Shown here one piece after another: positions 1-8,547 of a stretch of DNA of 64,000 bases. Numbering within the stretch: the stretch's first letter is position 1; the number at the start of each line of letters is the position of its first letter. The notes below the pieces were generated by a model, which saw only the letters and a list, made by a program, of their open reading frames with translations, ran no database searches and was not told the DNA's origin. This DNA is from Streptomyces sp. Ag109_O5-10 (GTDB lineage: Bacteria; Actinomycetota; Actinomycetes; Streptomycetales; Streptomycetaceae), in contig NZ_FNTQ01000001.1 in assembly GCF_900105755.1 (NCBI RefSeq), positions 3,596,001-3,660,000 on the forward strand, in the 5' to 3' direction. Both the position numbers and the translations under genes were made by a program.

Positions 1-1070
1 CCGCCGCCGTGCCCGACCCGCGGGCCCTCGCCGCCGCGCCCGACCCGCGCGACGTCGACGTGCACGGCGCCTCCTACCGGGTGACGGCGACCCGGCTCGC
101 CGACGGCTCCTGCATCCTGCTGGCCACCTCGACCGAGCTGCTGCACAAGGGCATCGCCAAGGCGCTCAAGCTGGACTTCGCGGTCGGCACGCTGCTGCTC
201 GCACTGCTGTGCTGCCTGACCATGTACAGCGTGCGGAGACGGCTGCTGCCGCTGGAGGACATGGTGGAGACCTCGTCCGCGATCGCGGAGGGCGACCTGA
301 CCCGGCGGGTGCCCTCCAGCCAGCATCCGACGGAGGAGGTCGAGCAGCTGCGGCTGGCCCTCAACGCCATGCTCCACCAGGTGGAGACGGCGTACCGGAC
401 CCGCGAGCGCAGCGCGTCCCAGCTGCGCCGGTTCGTCGCCGACGCCTCGCACGAGCTGCGCACGCCGCTGGCCGCCATCCGCGGCTATCTCCAGCTGTAC
501 GACAAGGGGATGCTGCGCGAGCCCGGGGAGCGGCGGCGGGCCTGGGACCGGATGCACGGCGAAGTCGACCGGATGGGGCGGCTCGTGGACGAGTTGCTGC
601 TGCTCGCCCGGCTCGACCAGCGGCCGGAGATCCGGTTCCGGAACGTCGACGTGAGCCGGCTGGTGCGGGACGCGGCTCAGGACCTGCGGGCGCAGCAGCC
701 GGAGCGGCCGGTGGCCGTGGCGGCCGACGGGGCGGTGCTGGTGCGGGCGGACGAGTCGGGGCTGCGGCAGGTGCTGGGGAACCTGATGGCCAACGTGCGG
801 GTCCACACACCGGTGGACGCGGCCGTGCGGCTGGAGGTGGAGCGGGCGGACGGGGTGGTCCGGGTGTGTGTGGCCGACGAGGGGCCAGGACTCGGGGAGG
901 AGGACGCCGGGCGGATCTTCGACCGGTTCTTCCGGGTGGGGAGTGCGGAGGGGAGCGGGCTGGGGATGGCGATCGTGCAGGGGGTGGTGGAGGCCCATGG
1001 AGGTGAGGTGCGGGTGCGGACCTCTCCGGGGGAGGGGCTGGCGGTGACGGTGACGTTGCGGTCGGTGTGA
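1..1070 (+). CDS. Two-component sensor histidine kinase, 5' end cut by window
   Basis: The reading frame is open at the left window edge, so the N-terminus and first membrane segment are missing. The visible part has a membrane helix (about residues 55-75 of the visible frame), a HAMP linker, a HisKA helix with the phospho-acceptor motif ASHELRTPL near residue 148, and a HATPase domain with DEGPGLG and GSGLGMAIVQ nucleotide-binding boxes. This is the classic OmpR-partner membrane kinase layout. The partner response regulator is presumably upstream of the window. The stimulus cannot be inferred. Confidence 0.93.
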   Translation, partial: AAVPDPRALAAAPDPRDVDVHGASYRVTATRLADGSCILLATSTELLHKGIAKALKLDFAVGTLLLALLCCLTMYSVRRRLLPLEDMVETSSAIAEGDLTRRVPSSQHPTEEVEQLRLALNAMLHQVETAYRTRERSASQLRRFVADASHELRTPLAAIRGYLQLYDKGMLREPGERRRAWDRMHGEVDRMGRLVDELLLLARLDQRPEIRFRNVDVSRLVRDAAQDLRAQQPERPVAVAADGAVLVRADESGLRQVLGNLMANVRVHTPVDAAVRLEVERADGVVRVCVADEGPGLGEEDAGRIFDRFFRVGSAEGSGLGMAIVQGVVEAHGGEVRVRTSPGEGLAVTVTLRSV

Positions 1071-1100
1071 GTTTCGGGTGCGGGTGGGTGGGGGCCGGCC

Positions 1101-1174
1101 GCGCAGTTCCCCGCGCCCCCAAGAGCAAGGGCGTTGCAGTGCCGGTCCGTTGAGGGGCGCGGGGAGCTGCGCGA
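1101..1174. repeat. Inverted pair of a dispersed GC-rich repeat
   Basis: The core gcgcagttccccgcgcccc at 1101-1119 is followed by its near-reverse complement at 1154-1174. Together they can form a long hairpin between the convergent kinase and RsbW-like genes. The same core recurs at about 4295, 11319, 13190, 16163, 20603, 34352-34975 and 45081. It probably acts as a bidirectional terminator or REP-like element. Confidence 0.75.
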
Positions 1175-1208
1175 GCAGCCACGACGGCGCCGCAGCCGCA
1201 CATGACGG

Positions 1209-1637
1209 CTACGGGTGGACCGAGATCAGTGCCCACACGGTCCTGCCGTGGGCTCCCCTGCTCCACACTCCCCACGCCGCCGCGATCGTCTCCACCAGGT
1301 GCAGGCCCCGGCCGGTCTCGTCGTCCTCCCGGACGATCCGCAGGCGGGGCTCCGCACGCCCCTCGTCGGAGACCTCCAGCAGGCAGGAGCCGTCGGCCAG
1401 GGCGGTCACCGCGACCTCGAACTCCCGCTCCAGGAGAAGGCCGTGGCGGACGACGTTGGTGGCCAGTTCGGAGACGAGGAGCAGGGCGTCGTGGACCGCC
1501 GCGGTGTCCGGGCCGTGGCCCCACGCCGCCAGGTGGTCCCGGACCCGGTGCCGGGCCAGGCCGACGGACGCCGGGTGCCGGGGCAGCCGGAAGGCGCTGC
1601 GCCTCAGCACGCCGGTCAGATCCAGTTCAGGCTCCAC
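1209..1637 (-). CDS. RsbW-like anti-sigma factor / ATP-binding protein
   Basis: A single HATPase_c domain of the SpoIIAB/RsbW type. The N box is ELATNVVRHG, followed by an acidic DEGRAEPR stretch and the GRGLHLVETIAAAWG lid. Streptomycetes carry dozens of such free-standing ATPases; the known ones bind anti-sigma-factor antagonists or sigma factors. The GTG at 1637 overlaps the end of the upstream peptide-binding protein by 22 bp. A GTG at 1610, just after that stop, is an alternative (133 aa). Neither has a strong ribosome site, so translation is probably coupled. Confidence 0.8.
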   Translation of the reverse strand: MEPELDLTGVLRRSAFRLPRHPASVGLARHRVRDHLAAWGHGPDTAAVHDALLLVSELATNVVRHGLLLEREFEVAVTALADGSCLLEVSDEGRAEPRLRIVREDDETGRGLHLVETIAAAWGVWSRGAHGRTVWALISVHP

Positions 1638-3172
1638 AGGCGGAAGATGCCCGTGCTGTCCGTGAGGTACTGGGCCCCGCCCACGTCCTCGCTGCTGAGG
1701 ACGTAGTCGGTGCGCTGCCACAGCGGGATCAGCGGGACCTCGCTCGCCACGTCCGTCTGGACGGTCCGGAAGTCCTGGTCGGCGCGGCTGCGGTCGGCGT
1801 ACCGCTGGCTGTCCTGGAGAAGGCCGTCGACGGCCTTGTTGCTGTAGCCGGTGCTCATCACGGAGTCGCTGCCGACCAGGGAGGCGCCGAAGGTGTCCGG
1901 GTCGGGATAGTCGGCGACCCAGCCGACCGCCCAGGCGTCCATCTTCCCCTGGGCCCACGACTTCTGGAAGTCGGTCCACTCGTAACCCTTGACGTCGACC
2001 TTGAACAGGCCGCCCACCTCCAGCTGCTTCTTCAGCGCGGCGGCCTCCTCGGCTCCCGCGCCGTGGCCGATGCCGTAGCCGAAGGTGAACTCGACGGGCG
2101 TGCTGACGCCGGCCTCCGCCAGGAGCGCCTTCGCCTTGGCGACGCTCTGGGTCGGGTAGGTGTCGAAGAAGGACGTGGTGTGGCCGGTGAGGCCGCTCGG
2201 GATCAGCGAGTACAGCGGCTGCACCGTGCCGTAGTACACCGACGAGGCGAGCTGCTCGCGGTCGACCAGCCAGGCGAGGGCCCGGCGGACCAGGACGTCG
2301 TGCAGGGGCGATTTCTTGCGGGTGTTCAGGTACAGGTTGCGGGTCTCGGAGCTGTCCGACTCCAGGACGCGCTGGTCGGGGTCGCTCGGCGAGAGCTTGG
2401 AGACCATGCCGGGCGGCAGCGTCCGGGTCGCCACGTCGACCTGCTTGGCCTTGTAGGCGGCGGCGAGCTTGGCCGAGTCGGCGTAGTAGTGCAGCTCGAC
2501 GGGGCGGCCGGTGCCGCTCAGCTCGCCCTTGTAGGTGCCGTTGGGCCGCAGGGTCGCCTGCTTGTCCTTCGTGTACGACGTCAGGGTGTACGGGCCGGTG
2601 CCGTCCACCGAGTTGTCGGTGCGCAGCTTGTCCGCCGGGTACTTGTCCTTGTCGACGATCGCGCCGGCGCCGGTGGCCAGCTTGAACGGGAACGTCGCGT
2701 CCGCGGACGCCAGATGGAAGGTGACGGTCTTGCCGGAGGCGGTCACCGAGCGGAGCGTCGAGAGCAGGGGGGCCGGACCGACATCGGAGTTGATCTTCTT
2801 GACCCGGTCGAAGGAGTACTTCACGTCCTCGGCGGTCATCGTCCGGCCGCTCGGGAAGGTGATCCCGTCGCGCATCACGCAGCGGTACGTCCGCAGGCCG
2901 GAGTCCGTGAAGTCACAGCTCTGCGCCGCGTCCGGGACCGGCTGGACACCGCCGGGCGCGAAGGTGAGCAGCGTCTGGAAGACGTTGTTGAACAGCGCCC
3001 ACGAACCGGCGTCGTAGGCGCCGGCCGGGTCGAGCGAGGTGACGGCGTCGGTCGTGCCGACGGTGATCGTCTTGTTCTTGTTCTCCTGCGACGGCAGCAG
3101 CTGCCAGCCGCCGATCCCCACGACCGCCAGAACGACGAGTGTCACGAGAATCCGCATGCGAACAGATCGCAT
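1616..3172 (-). CDS. Peptide/nickel-type ABC transporter substrate-binding protein (SBP_bac_5)
   Basis: 518 aa extracellular solute-binding protein. The N-terminal hydrophobic segment ILVTLVVLAVVGIGGW has no obvious lipobox cysteine, so it is probably anchored by an uncleaved signal helix. The SBP family 5 fold starts with VGTTDAVTSLDPAGAYDAGS and has the typical domain order to the C-terminus. Family members bind oligopeptides or similar ligands. The start is the ATG preceded by GGGGAGGG eight bases upstream. No permease or ATPase genes adjoin it, so this is an orphan binding protein. The substrate is unknown. Confidence 0.88.
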   Translation of the reverse strand: MRSVRMRILVTLVVLAVVGIGGWQLLPSQENKNKTITVGTTDAVTSLDPAGAYDAGSWALFNNVFQTLLTFAPGGVQPVPDAAQSCDFTDSGLRTYRCVMRDGITFPSGRTMTAEDVKYSFDRVKKINSDVGPAPLLSTLRSVTASGKTVTFHLASADATFPFKLATGAGAIVDKDKYPADKLRTDNSVDGTGPYTLTSYTKDKQATLRPNGTYKGELSGTGRPVELHYYADSAKLAAAYKAKQVDVATRTLPPGMVSKLSPSDPDQRVLESDSSETRNLYLNTRKKSPLHDVLVRRALAWLVDREQLASSVYYGTVQPLYSLIPSGLTGHTTSFFDTYPTQSVAKAKALLAEAGVSTPVEFTFGYGIGHGAGAEEAAALKKQLEVGGLFKVDVKGYEWTDFQKSWAQGKMDAWAVGWVADYPDPDTFGASLVGSDSVMSTGYSNKAVDGLLQDSQRYADRSRADQDFRTVQTDVASEVPLIPLWQRTDYVLSSEDVGGAQYLTDSTGIFRLWSLNWI

Positions 3173-3382
3173 GGTCGGTGCCCTCCCCAGGACCAGCACG
3201 GGTCCGTTCCAGGCCCTGCCCAGGCCCTCCACAGATGTCACTCCCCTAAGTGACGCGGCTCACCTAATCACAGGTGTTTCATGTGGGGGAAGAGCGATCT
3301 GACTAGATGAGGAAGAACTTACCGATGGCTTGTTTCCGCCGGATTTCACAGCTCTTCCACAGTGTGTGCGACGCGGTCCCGG

Positions 3383-4630
3383 TCAGGCCTGCAGCGACGC
3401 GAGTTCGATGACCGTGATGTCGGAGGGGGCGCCCACGCGGGTGGGCGGACCCCAGGCGCCGGCGCCCCGGGAGACGTACAACTGGGTGTCGCCGTAACGG
3501 TCCAGACCGGCGACGGTCGGGTTGGCCGCCGCCGCGATGAGGTTGCCCGGCCAGAGCTGGCCGCCGTGGGTGTGGCCGGAGAGCTGGAGGTCGACGTGGT
3601 GACGGACGGCCTCGTGGATCTGGACGGGCTGGTGGGCGAGGAGCACGCAGGCGCGGGCCGGGTCCCGGCCGGCCAGGGCGCGGTCGAAGTCGGGGCCCTG
3701 GCCGGTGCTCTCGCCGGCGATGTCGTTCACCCCGGCGAGGTCGAAGTGCGCGAGTTCGGTGCGGGCGTTCTCCAGGGGGCGCAGTCCGAGGGTGCGGACC
3801 TCCTCGACCCACTGCGGGGCGCCGGAGAAGTACTCGTGGTTGCCGGTGACGAAGTAGCTGCCGTGGCGTGCGGAGAGCTGGGCCAGGGGGGCGGCGGCGG
3901 GGCCGAGGTCCCGCACGCTGCCGTCGACGAGGTCGCCGACGACCGCGATCAGGTCGGGCTGGGTGGCGTTGACCGTGTCCACGACGCGCTGCGCGAAGCC
4001 CCGGCCGAGGACGGGGCCGAGGTGGATGTCGCTCACGACGGCGATGCGGTAGCCGTGGGCGGCGCGGGGGAGTTTGGCGAGGGGGACGGTGACGCGTTTC
4101 ACGCGGGGGCCGCGCAGGACGCCGTAGGTTCCGTAGCCGACGGTGGCGGTGGCGGCGGTGGCGGCCGCGCCGCCGATGACGCGGGAGACGAAGAGGCGGC
4201 GGGTGGGGGCCGCCCGGGTCGGCTGCCGGGTACGGGTGAGTTGTTTGAGGGGGCCTTCTGTTCGTGCTGACAGTTGCTCGCCGTCGTGGCTGGTCACGCA
4301 GTTCCCCGCGCCCCCTTCGGGGCGCGTCGGCAGGCGGCCCGGGAGTGGCCGTATCGCTTCCCCCGCCACCACCGCCAGCAGCAGGTACAGCGAGAGCACC
4401 ATCCACAGGAAGCCCGGCCAGGCCAGCACCCGCTGCAGGAGGAACGGGGCGTGGCCCAGCTCTGCGAACAGGGCCGCGAACATCGTCGCCGGGCCGACGA
4501 CGAACAGGGCCGTCCCCAGCCGGCGCGGCCACCCCCACCCGGTCGTCGTCTCGCGTACCAGGCGGCGCCAGAGGTACCCGTACAGGGCCGTCACCACGGC
4601 CAGGGCGAGGAGCCCGAAGACGATGATCAC
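3383..4630 (-). CDS. Membrane-anchored metallophosphoesterase (YkuE/YaeI-like)
   Basis: About 415 aa. Several N-terminal membrane segments (VIIVFGLLALAVVTALYGYL; FLWMVLSLYLLLAVVAGEA) precede a linker and a second export-like hydrophobic stretch near GGAAATAATATVGYG. The calcineurin-like domain follows, with VVSDIHLG, GDLVDG, GNHEY and GHTHGGQLWPGN metal-ligand motifs, all intact. Family members hydrolyse phosphodiesters; YaeI/YkuE act at the membrane and LpxG-type relatives act on lipids. The GTG at 4630 is the most plausible start. The linker between the membrane part and the enzyme domain contains an in-frame copy of the dispersed gcgcagttcccc repeat. Confidence 0.85.
   Translation of the reverse strand: MIIVFGLLALAVVTALYGYLWRRLVRETTTGWGWPRRLGTALFVVGPATMFAALFAELGHAPFLLQRVLAWPGFLWMVLSLYLLLAVVAGEAIRPLPGRLPTRPEGGAGNCVTSHDGEQLSARTEGPLKQLTRTRQPTRAAPTRRLFVSRVIGGAAATAATATVGYGTYGVLRGPRVKRVTVPLAKLPRAAHGYRIAVVSDIHLGPVLGRGFAQRVVDTVNATQPDLIAVVGDLVDGSVRDLGPAAAPLAQLSARHGSYFVTGNHEYFSGAPQWVEEVRTLGLRPLENARTELAHFDLAGVNDIAGESTGQGPDFDRALAGRDPARACVLLAHQPVQIHEAVRHHVDLQLSGHTHGGQLWPGNLIAAAANPTVAGLDRYGDTQLYVSRGAGAWGPPTRVGAPSDITVIELASLQA
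4295..4325. repeat. Dispersed repeat copy lying inside the metallophosphoesterase gene
   Basis: cacgcagttccccgcgccc followed by ccttcggggcgc. It is the same element as the intergenic hairpins of this window, but here it is translated in frame (peptide around GGAGNCVTSHDG) in the linker between the membrane segments and the catalytic domain. Confidence 0.7.
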
Positions 4631-4659
4631 CCTGCCGTGCCTCTTCCCTGGCCTGTTTT

Positions 4660-4899
4660 CTATGACGTACGGCGCAGTGCGCGGACTCCGCGCAACCCGA
4701 TGACCCCGATGACCGTCCCCAATACGAAGGACACGACGGCCAGCGTCAGGTGGATCCAGAAGTACGCCGTGGGATGCCCGTTGTCGAAGGCGAGACCGCT
4801 GCCGTCCTTGACGAGGTTTTTGACGAAAGTGATCCAGATGAACCAGCTCCACACCCCGAAGGCGAGCAGGAACCAGGAGACCGGACGGCTGAGCTTCAT
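4660..4899 (-). CDS. Small two-helix membrane protein (SCO4848 family)
   Basis: 79 aa, starting MKLSRPVSWFLLAFGVWSW. It has two hydrophobic helices (residues about 7-25 and 47-70) and a basic tail GLRGVRALRRTS. From memory it matches the family named after S. coelicolor SCO4848, whose function is unknown. It lies 29 bp upstream of the metallophosphoesterase on the same strand, suggesting one transcript. It is divergent from the carboxypeptidase gene. Confidence 0.8.
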   Translation of the reverse strand: MKLSRPVSWFLLAFGVWSWFIWITFVKNLVKDGSGLAFDNGHPTAYFWIHLTLAVVSFVLGTVIGVIGLRGVRALRRTS

Positions 4900-4990
4900 G
4901 GGTTCAGTATCTCCGGCCGCTGTCCGGTTCCGGTTCCGGGGTGGAGTCGGTGACGGGACTTCGCCCTCCGTGGCAGGTACGTTCTCGTCC

Positions 4991-6253
4991 GTGCCCGCTC
5001 CGAAGCCGAAGGCCAGCCGCGTGCTGCTGGTCGCCTCCGCCGCCCTGCTGTCCCTGTCGTCCACCGCGCCGGCCGCGCTCGCCGCACCGACTCCGTCCAC
5101 GACCCCGTCGGCGACTCCCCCGGCGGGCATGTCGACGGTGGGCGGTGCCCGGCTCGGGCAGCCCGGTACCCAGGTGAACCTGGCCGCCGGGGTGCCGGTG
5201 CTGCCGAAGGACGTCACGGCGCGGTCCTGGATCGTCTCCGACGCAGAGTCGGGCGAGGTGCTCGCCGCGCACAACGCGCACTGGCGGCTGCCCCCGGCGA
5301 GCACCCTGAAGATGCTGTTCGCGGACACCGTGCTGCCCCGGTTCCCGAAGACGACCCCGCACAAGGTGGTGCCGGCCGACCTCGCCGGCATCGGCGCCGG
5401 TTCCAGCATGGTCGGGATAAAGGAGGGCCAGACCTACACGGTCCACGACCTCTGGCTCGGGGTGTTCCTGCGCTCCGGCAACGACGCGGTGCACGTGCTG
5501 TCGGCGATGAACGGCGGGGTCGAGCAGACCGTCAAGGACATGCAGGACCACGCGGACGAGCTGCAGGCGCTGGACACCCACGTGGTGAGTCCGGACGGGT
5601 ACGACCAGCCGGGGCAGGTGTCGTCGGCGTACGACCTGTCGCTGTTCGCGCGTTCCGGGCTGCAGAAGAAGGACTTCCGGGAGTACTGCTCGACCGTGCG
5701 GGCCAGTTTCCCGGGCGACACGACGAAGAACGCGAAGGGCAAGCCGGTCCGCGGGTCCTTCGAGATCCAGAACACCAACCGGCTGCTGAGCGGCGACACC
5801 GACGTCCCGGTGTACCAGGGCATCGCGGGGGTGAAGAACGGCAACACCACCAACGCGGGCGCCACCTTCACCGGGGTCGCCGAGCGGAACGGCCGGGTGC
5901 TGCTGGTCACCGTGATGAACCCGGAGAAGAAGGAGCACAACGAGGTCTACAAGGAGACCGCCAAGCTCTTCGACTGGGGTTTCCAGGCGGCCGGCAAGGT
6001 GACTCCGGTGGGCGAGCTGGTGCCGCCCAAGGGAGCCGCGACCTCCAGTGCGTCGCCGCGGGCCACCGCCGCGGGCAAGGACGACGGCGCGAGCGCGAAG
6101 CCGGTGGCCGCCGCCTCCGCGAACGGCTCCGGCGGGGTCGGGGTGGCGCTGGGGATCGCGGGCGGCGTGGTGGTGCTGCTGGCGGGCGCCGCGTTCGTGG
6201 TCAACCGCCGTTGGCCGCTGCCGGATCTGGTGCGCCGGCGGACTCGTCCCTGA
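4991..6253 (+). CDS. D-alanyl-D-alanine carboxypeptidase (penicillin-binding protein, S11 type)
   Basis: 420 aa exported enzyme that trims the terminal D-Ala from peptidoglycan stem peptides. A signal peptide (VLLVASAALLSLSSTAPAAL) is followed by the three serine-enzyme motifs: STLK (in PPASTLKML), SGN (in LRSGNDAVH) and KNG in place of the usual KTG (in VKNGNTTN). The C-terminus has a membrane helix (GIAGGVVVLLAGAAFVV) with a basic tail, so the enzyme is anchored facing outward. Start GTG 4991 puts the signal peptide at the N-terminus; in-frame codons further upstream would not. Its 3' end overlaps the convergent YihY gene by 53 bp. Confidence 0.92.
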   Translation: MPAPKPKASRVLLVASAALLSLSSTAPAALAAPTPSTTPSATPPAGMSTVGGARLGQPGTQVNLAAGVPVLPKDVTARSWIVSDAESGEVLAAHNAHWRLPPASTLKMLFADTVLPRFPKTTPHKVVPADLAGIGAGSSMVGIKEGQTYTVHDLWLGVFLRSGNDAVHVLSAMNGGVEQTVKDMQDHADELQALDTHVVSPDGYDQPGQVSSAYDLSLFARSGLQKKDFREYCSTVRASFPGDTTKNAKGKPVRGSFEIQNTNRLLSGDTDVPVYQGIAGVKNGNTTNAGATFTGVAERNGRVLLVTVMNPEKKEHNEVYKETAKLFDWGFQAAGKVTPVGELVPPKGAATSSASPRATAAGKDDGASAKPVAAASANGSGGVGVALGIAGGVVVLLAGAAFVVNRRWPLPDLVRRRTRP

Positions 6254-7106
6254 ACTCGGCGGTGGTCTCCTCCGCCGTCCAGGCGGCGCAGTACAGGACT
6301 ATCTTGGCCGTGAAGTTGATCCACAGCAGCAGCGCCACCGGGACGCCGAACGCGCCGTACATGCTCTTCCCGGCGATGCCCTGGATGTAGCCGCTGAGCA
6401 GCAGCTTGAGGAGTTCGAAGCCGACCGCGCCGATCAGGGCCGCGACCAGCAGGCGGCGGCGCGGTGGTTCGACGCCGGGCAGCAGGGTGAGGACGTAGAG
6501 CAGGAGCAGGAAGTCGGCCACCACGGCGACGAGGAACGCGGCGATGCGCAGGAGCAGGCTGCCCCAGCTGTGTTCGGCGATGCCGAGCTGGCGGCCCGTC
6601 CAGCCGACCGCCGCCGAGGCGATGGTGGAGACGGCGACCGTGACGAGCACGGCGCCGCCGAAGCCGATCAGGATGACGCCGTCCTTGGCCTTGGCGAGGA
6701 TCGGGTTCTCTTCCTTGTCGGGCAGCTGCCACACCGCGCGCAGGCAGTCCCGCATCTGCCCGACCCAGTTGATGCCGGTGAACAGCAGGACGGCACCGGC
6801 GATGAGACCGACCGTGCCGGCGTTCTGCACCAGGGAGTGGATGTCCAGCTGGTCGGAGATGCCGGGCACCTGGTCGGCGATCTTCTTCTGCAGGTCCTGC
6901 TGCTGCGACGCGCTCAGCGTGGCGGCGCCGATCGCGGCGCCCACGGTCAGCAGCGGGAAGAGCGAGACGAAGCTGATGAAGGTCATGGCGGCGGCCAGCC
7001 GGGACCACTTCACCCGGTCGAGCCGCTCGTACGACCGCCACGCGTGCGTCGTCATCAGCCAGCCCACGAGGGGGCCGACGACGGGGAGTTTTCTCAGCCA
7101 GTCCAT
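6201..7106 (-). CDS. YihY/BrkB family inner-membrane protein
   Basis: 301 aa with about six membrane helices and the family-typical start RLAAAMTFISFVSLFPLLTV, plus a central GINWVGQMRDCLRAVW motif. YihY/BrkB proteins are conserved; no transport activity is firmly established. The ATG is preceded by GGAGGGGG. It is last in the − strand run phosphatase-UbiA-GtrA-YihY, and its start overlaps the end of the GtrA gene by 13 bp. The C-terminus overlaps the convergent carboxypeptidase gene by 53 bp. Confidence 0.88.
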   Translation of the reverse strand: MDWLRKLPVVGPLVGWLMTTHAWRSYERLDRVKWSRLAAAMTFISFVSLFPLLTVGAAIGAATLSASQQQDLQKKIADQVPGISDQLDIHSLVQNAGTVGLIAGAVLLFTGINWVGQMRDCLRAVWQLPDKEENPILAKAKDGVILIGFGGAVLVTVAVSTIASAAVGWTGRQLGIAEHSWGSLLLRIAAFLVAVVADFLLLLYVLTLLPGVEPPRRRLLVAALIGAVGFELLKLLLSGYIQGIAGKSMYGAFGVPVALLLWINFTAKIVLYCAAWTAEETTAEFRDESAGAPDPAAANGG

Positions 7107-7519
7107 GATCCGACTCTGCCCCCTCCGCGGAACACCAATGTGCGGGTACCCCAGAAGCGCAGGAGCGTAGCCAGCGCCATGCCGACGACCGCGCCGGAGA
7201 CGGTGTCGGCGCGTTGCGAGGTGAGGCCGAGTCCGTAGTGGCTGACGGCGAGGCAGAGCAGCTGGACCAGGGCGCCGGCGAGGTTCACGGCGACGAAGAC
7301 GGCGTAGGCCCGTGCCCCGGTCGCACGGGTGTGGCGGTAGGTGCCGCGGGCGTTGCCGAGGTAGGCGACCGTGCAGCCCGCCACGAAGGACAGGGACTTG
7401 GCGGTGAGCGGGTCGAGGGCGGCCGGGCCGCGCAGCAGGCTGAAGAGGCCGAGGTCGGCGGCGTAGGCGAGCAGGCCGACGGTCGCGAAGCCGATCAGCT
7501 CGCGCGCGGGCGGGGTCAC
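7094..7519 (-). CDS. GtrA-family small membrane protein (candidate polyprenyl-phosphate-sugar translocation partner)
   Basis: 141 aa, four predicted helices, with the GtrA signature (ELIGFATVGLLAYAADLGLF; FVAGCTVAYLGNARGTYR; ATLLRFWGTRTLVF). GtrA proteins are thought to help move lipid-linked sugars across the membrane. In Mycobacterium the GtrA protein Rv3789 sits beside dprE1-dprE2, as here. Start GTG 7519 overlaps the TGA of the UbiA gene (GTGA), which indicates translational coupling. Confidence 0.85.
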   Translation of the reverse strand: MTPPARELIGFATVGLLAYAADLGLFSLLRGPAALDPLTAKSLSFVAGCTVAYLGNARGTYRHTRATGARAYAVFVAVNLAGALVQLLCLAVSHYGLGLTSQRADTVSGAVVGMALATLLRFWGTRTLVFRGGGRVGSWTG

Positions 7520-8547
7520 CAGTGGGCCACCGCGAGGCCGTACATGGCCAGCCAGGCCAGGCCGATCAGGGCGAGGGCGCGGTCGCGCAGGACGACGTCC
7601 TCGGGCTCGCCCGCGGTGCCGCGGTCGGCGAAGACGGCGTACCGGAGGATCGCCAGGATGAAGGCGACCATGGACAGCTGGCGCCAGGGCAGCAGGCCGG
7701 TGGCGGGCCCGTCGTGGCCTTCGAGGGCCCACAGGCAGTAGGCGAGGACGGCGACTCCGGCGGCCAGCTGCCAGACGAAGCGAAGGTAGCCGGTGGTGTA
7801 CTCGGTGAGCAGCGCGCGCGTGGCGCCCGCTTTTCCGGCCATCTGCACGGCCTCGGAGTAGCGCTTGGCGGCCACCATGAAGAGTGCGCCGAAGCCGGTG
7901 GTGATCAGGAACCAGCGGGACAGCGGGATGCCGAGGGCGATCCCGCCGATCATCGCCCGCATCAGGAAGCCGGTGGTGACGACGGCGAGGTCGACGACCA
8001 GGACGTGCTTCAGGGCGACGCAGTACGCCAGTTGCATGCCCAGGTAGGCGGTCAGCAGGACCGGGACCAGGGGCGGGGTGAGCCGGGCCGCGAGCAGGGG
8101 GGCGAGGACGGCCAGGAGACCGCCGGCGGCGTAGGCGACGGGGACCGGGACCTGGCCCGCGGCGACCGGGCGGCGGCACTTCACGGGATGGGCGCGGTCG
8201 GCCTCGGCGTCCCGGGCGTCGTTGATCAGGTAGACGGCGGCGGCGCAGGCCGTGAAGAGGGCGAAGGTCAGGGCGAGGCGGCCGAGCGCGGGCACCGAGA
8301 AGAGGCGCCCGGCGGCGGCCGGGGCGGCGACGACGAGGGTGTTCTTGACCCACTGCTTGGGGCGGGTGGTCCGCAGCAGGCCCATGACGAGGCCGCCGGG
8401 GGTGACCCGCGCGCGTGCCGGTGCGTGGGCCCGGAAGGGGTGGACGCGCTGTCCGTGCAGAGTCGTTTCAGCGAGCCCCTCCGCGCGACCCTCCGCCGGT
8501 GCCGTGCCGGCGGCCTCCTGCGCGGCGGCGTGCGCGGTCTCAGTCAC
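7516..8547 (-). CDS. UbiA-type prenyltransferase, probable decaprenyl-phosphate phosphoribosyltransferase
   Basis: 343 aa. A basic and alanine-rich cytoplasmic N-terminus (about 50 residues) precedes RTTRPKQWVKNTLV, typical of DPPR synthases (Mycobacterium Rv3806c). The UbiA motif NDARDAEADRAHP binds Mg-diphosphate, and a second conserved loop is present at GALFMVAAKRYSE. Eight or nine helices follow. Expected reaction: transfer of 5-phosphoribose from PRPP to decaprenyl phosphate, the first step to the D-arabinose donor. The assignment rests on the KQWVKN region and on neighbours GtrA, PAP2, DprE1 and DprE2. GTG start 8547 overlaps the phosphatase stop by 8 bp. Confidence 0.87.
   Translation of the reverse strand: MTETAHAAAQEAAGTAPAEGRAEGLAETTLHGQRVHPFRAHAPARARVTPGGLVMGLLRTTRPKQWVKNTLVVAAPAAAGRLFSVPALGRLALTFALFTACAAAVYLINDARDAEADRAHPVKCRRPVAAGQVPVPVAYAAGGLLAVLAPLLAARLTPPLVPVLLTAYLGMQLAYCVALKHVLVVDLAVVTTGFLMRAMIGGIALGIPLSRWFLITTGFGALFMVAAKRYSEAVQMAGKAGATRALLTEYTTGYLRFVWQLAAGVAVLAYCLWALEGHDGPATGLLPWRQLSMVAFILAILRYAVFADRGTAGEPEDVVLRDRALALIGLAWLAMYGLAVAHW

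Noticed and set aside
1638..1979. Longer frame for the RsbW-like protein
   Set aside because: The extra part lies wholly inside the peptide-binding protein gene and does not resemble the ATPase family.
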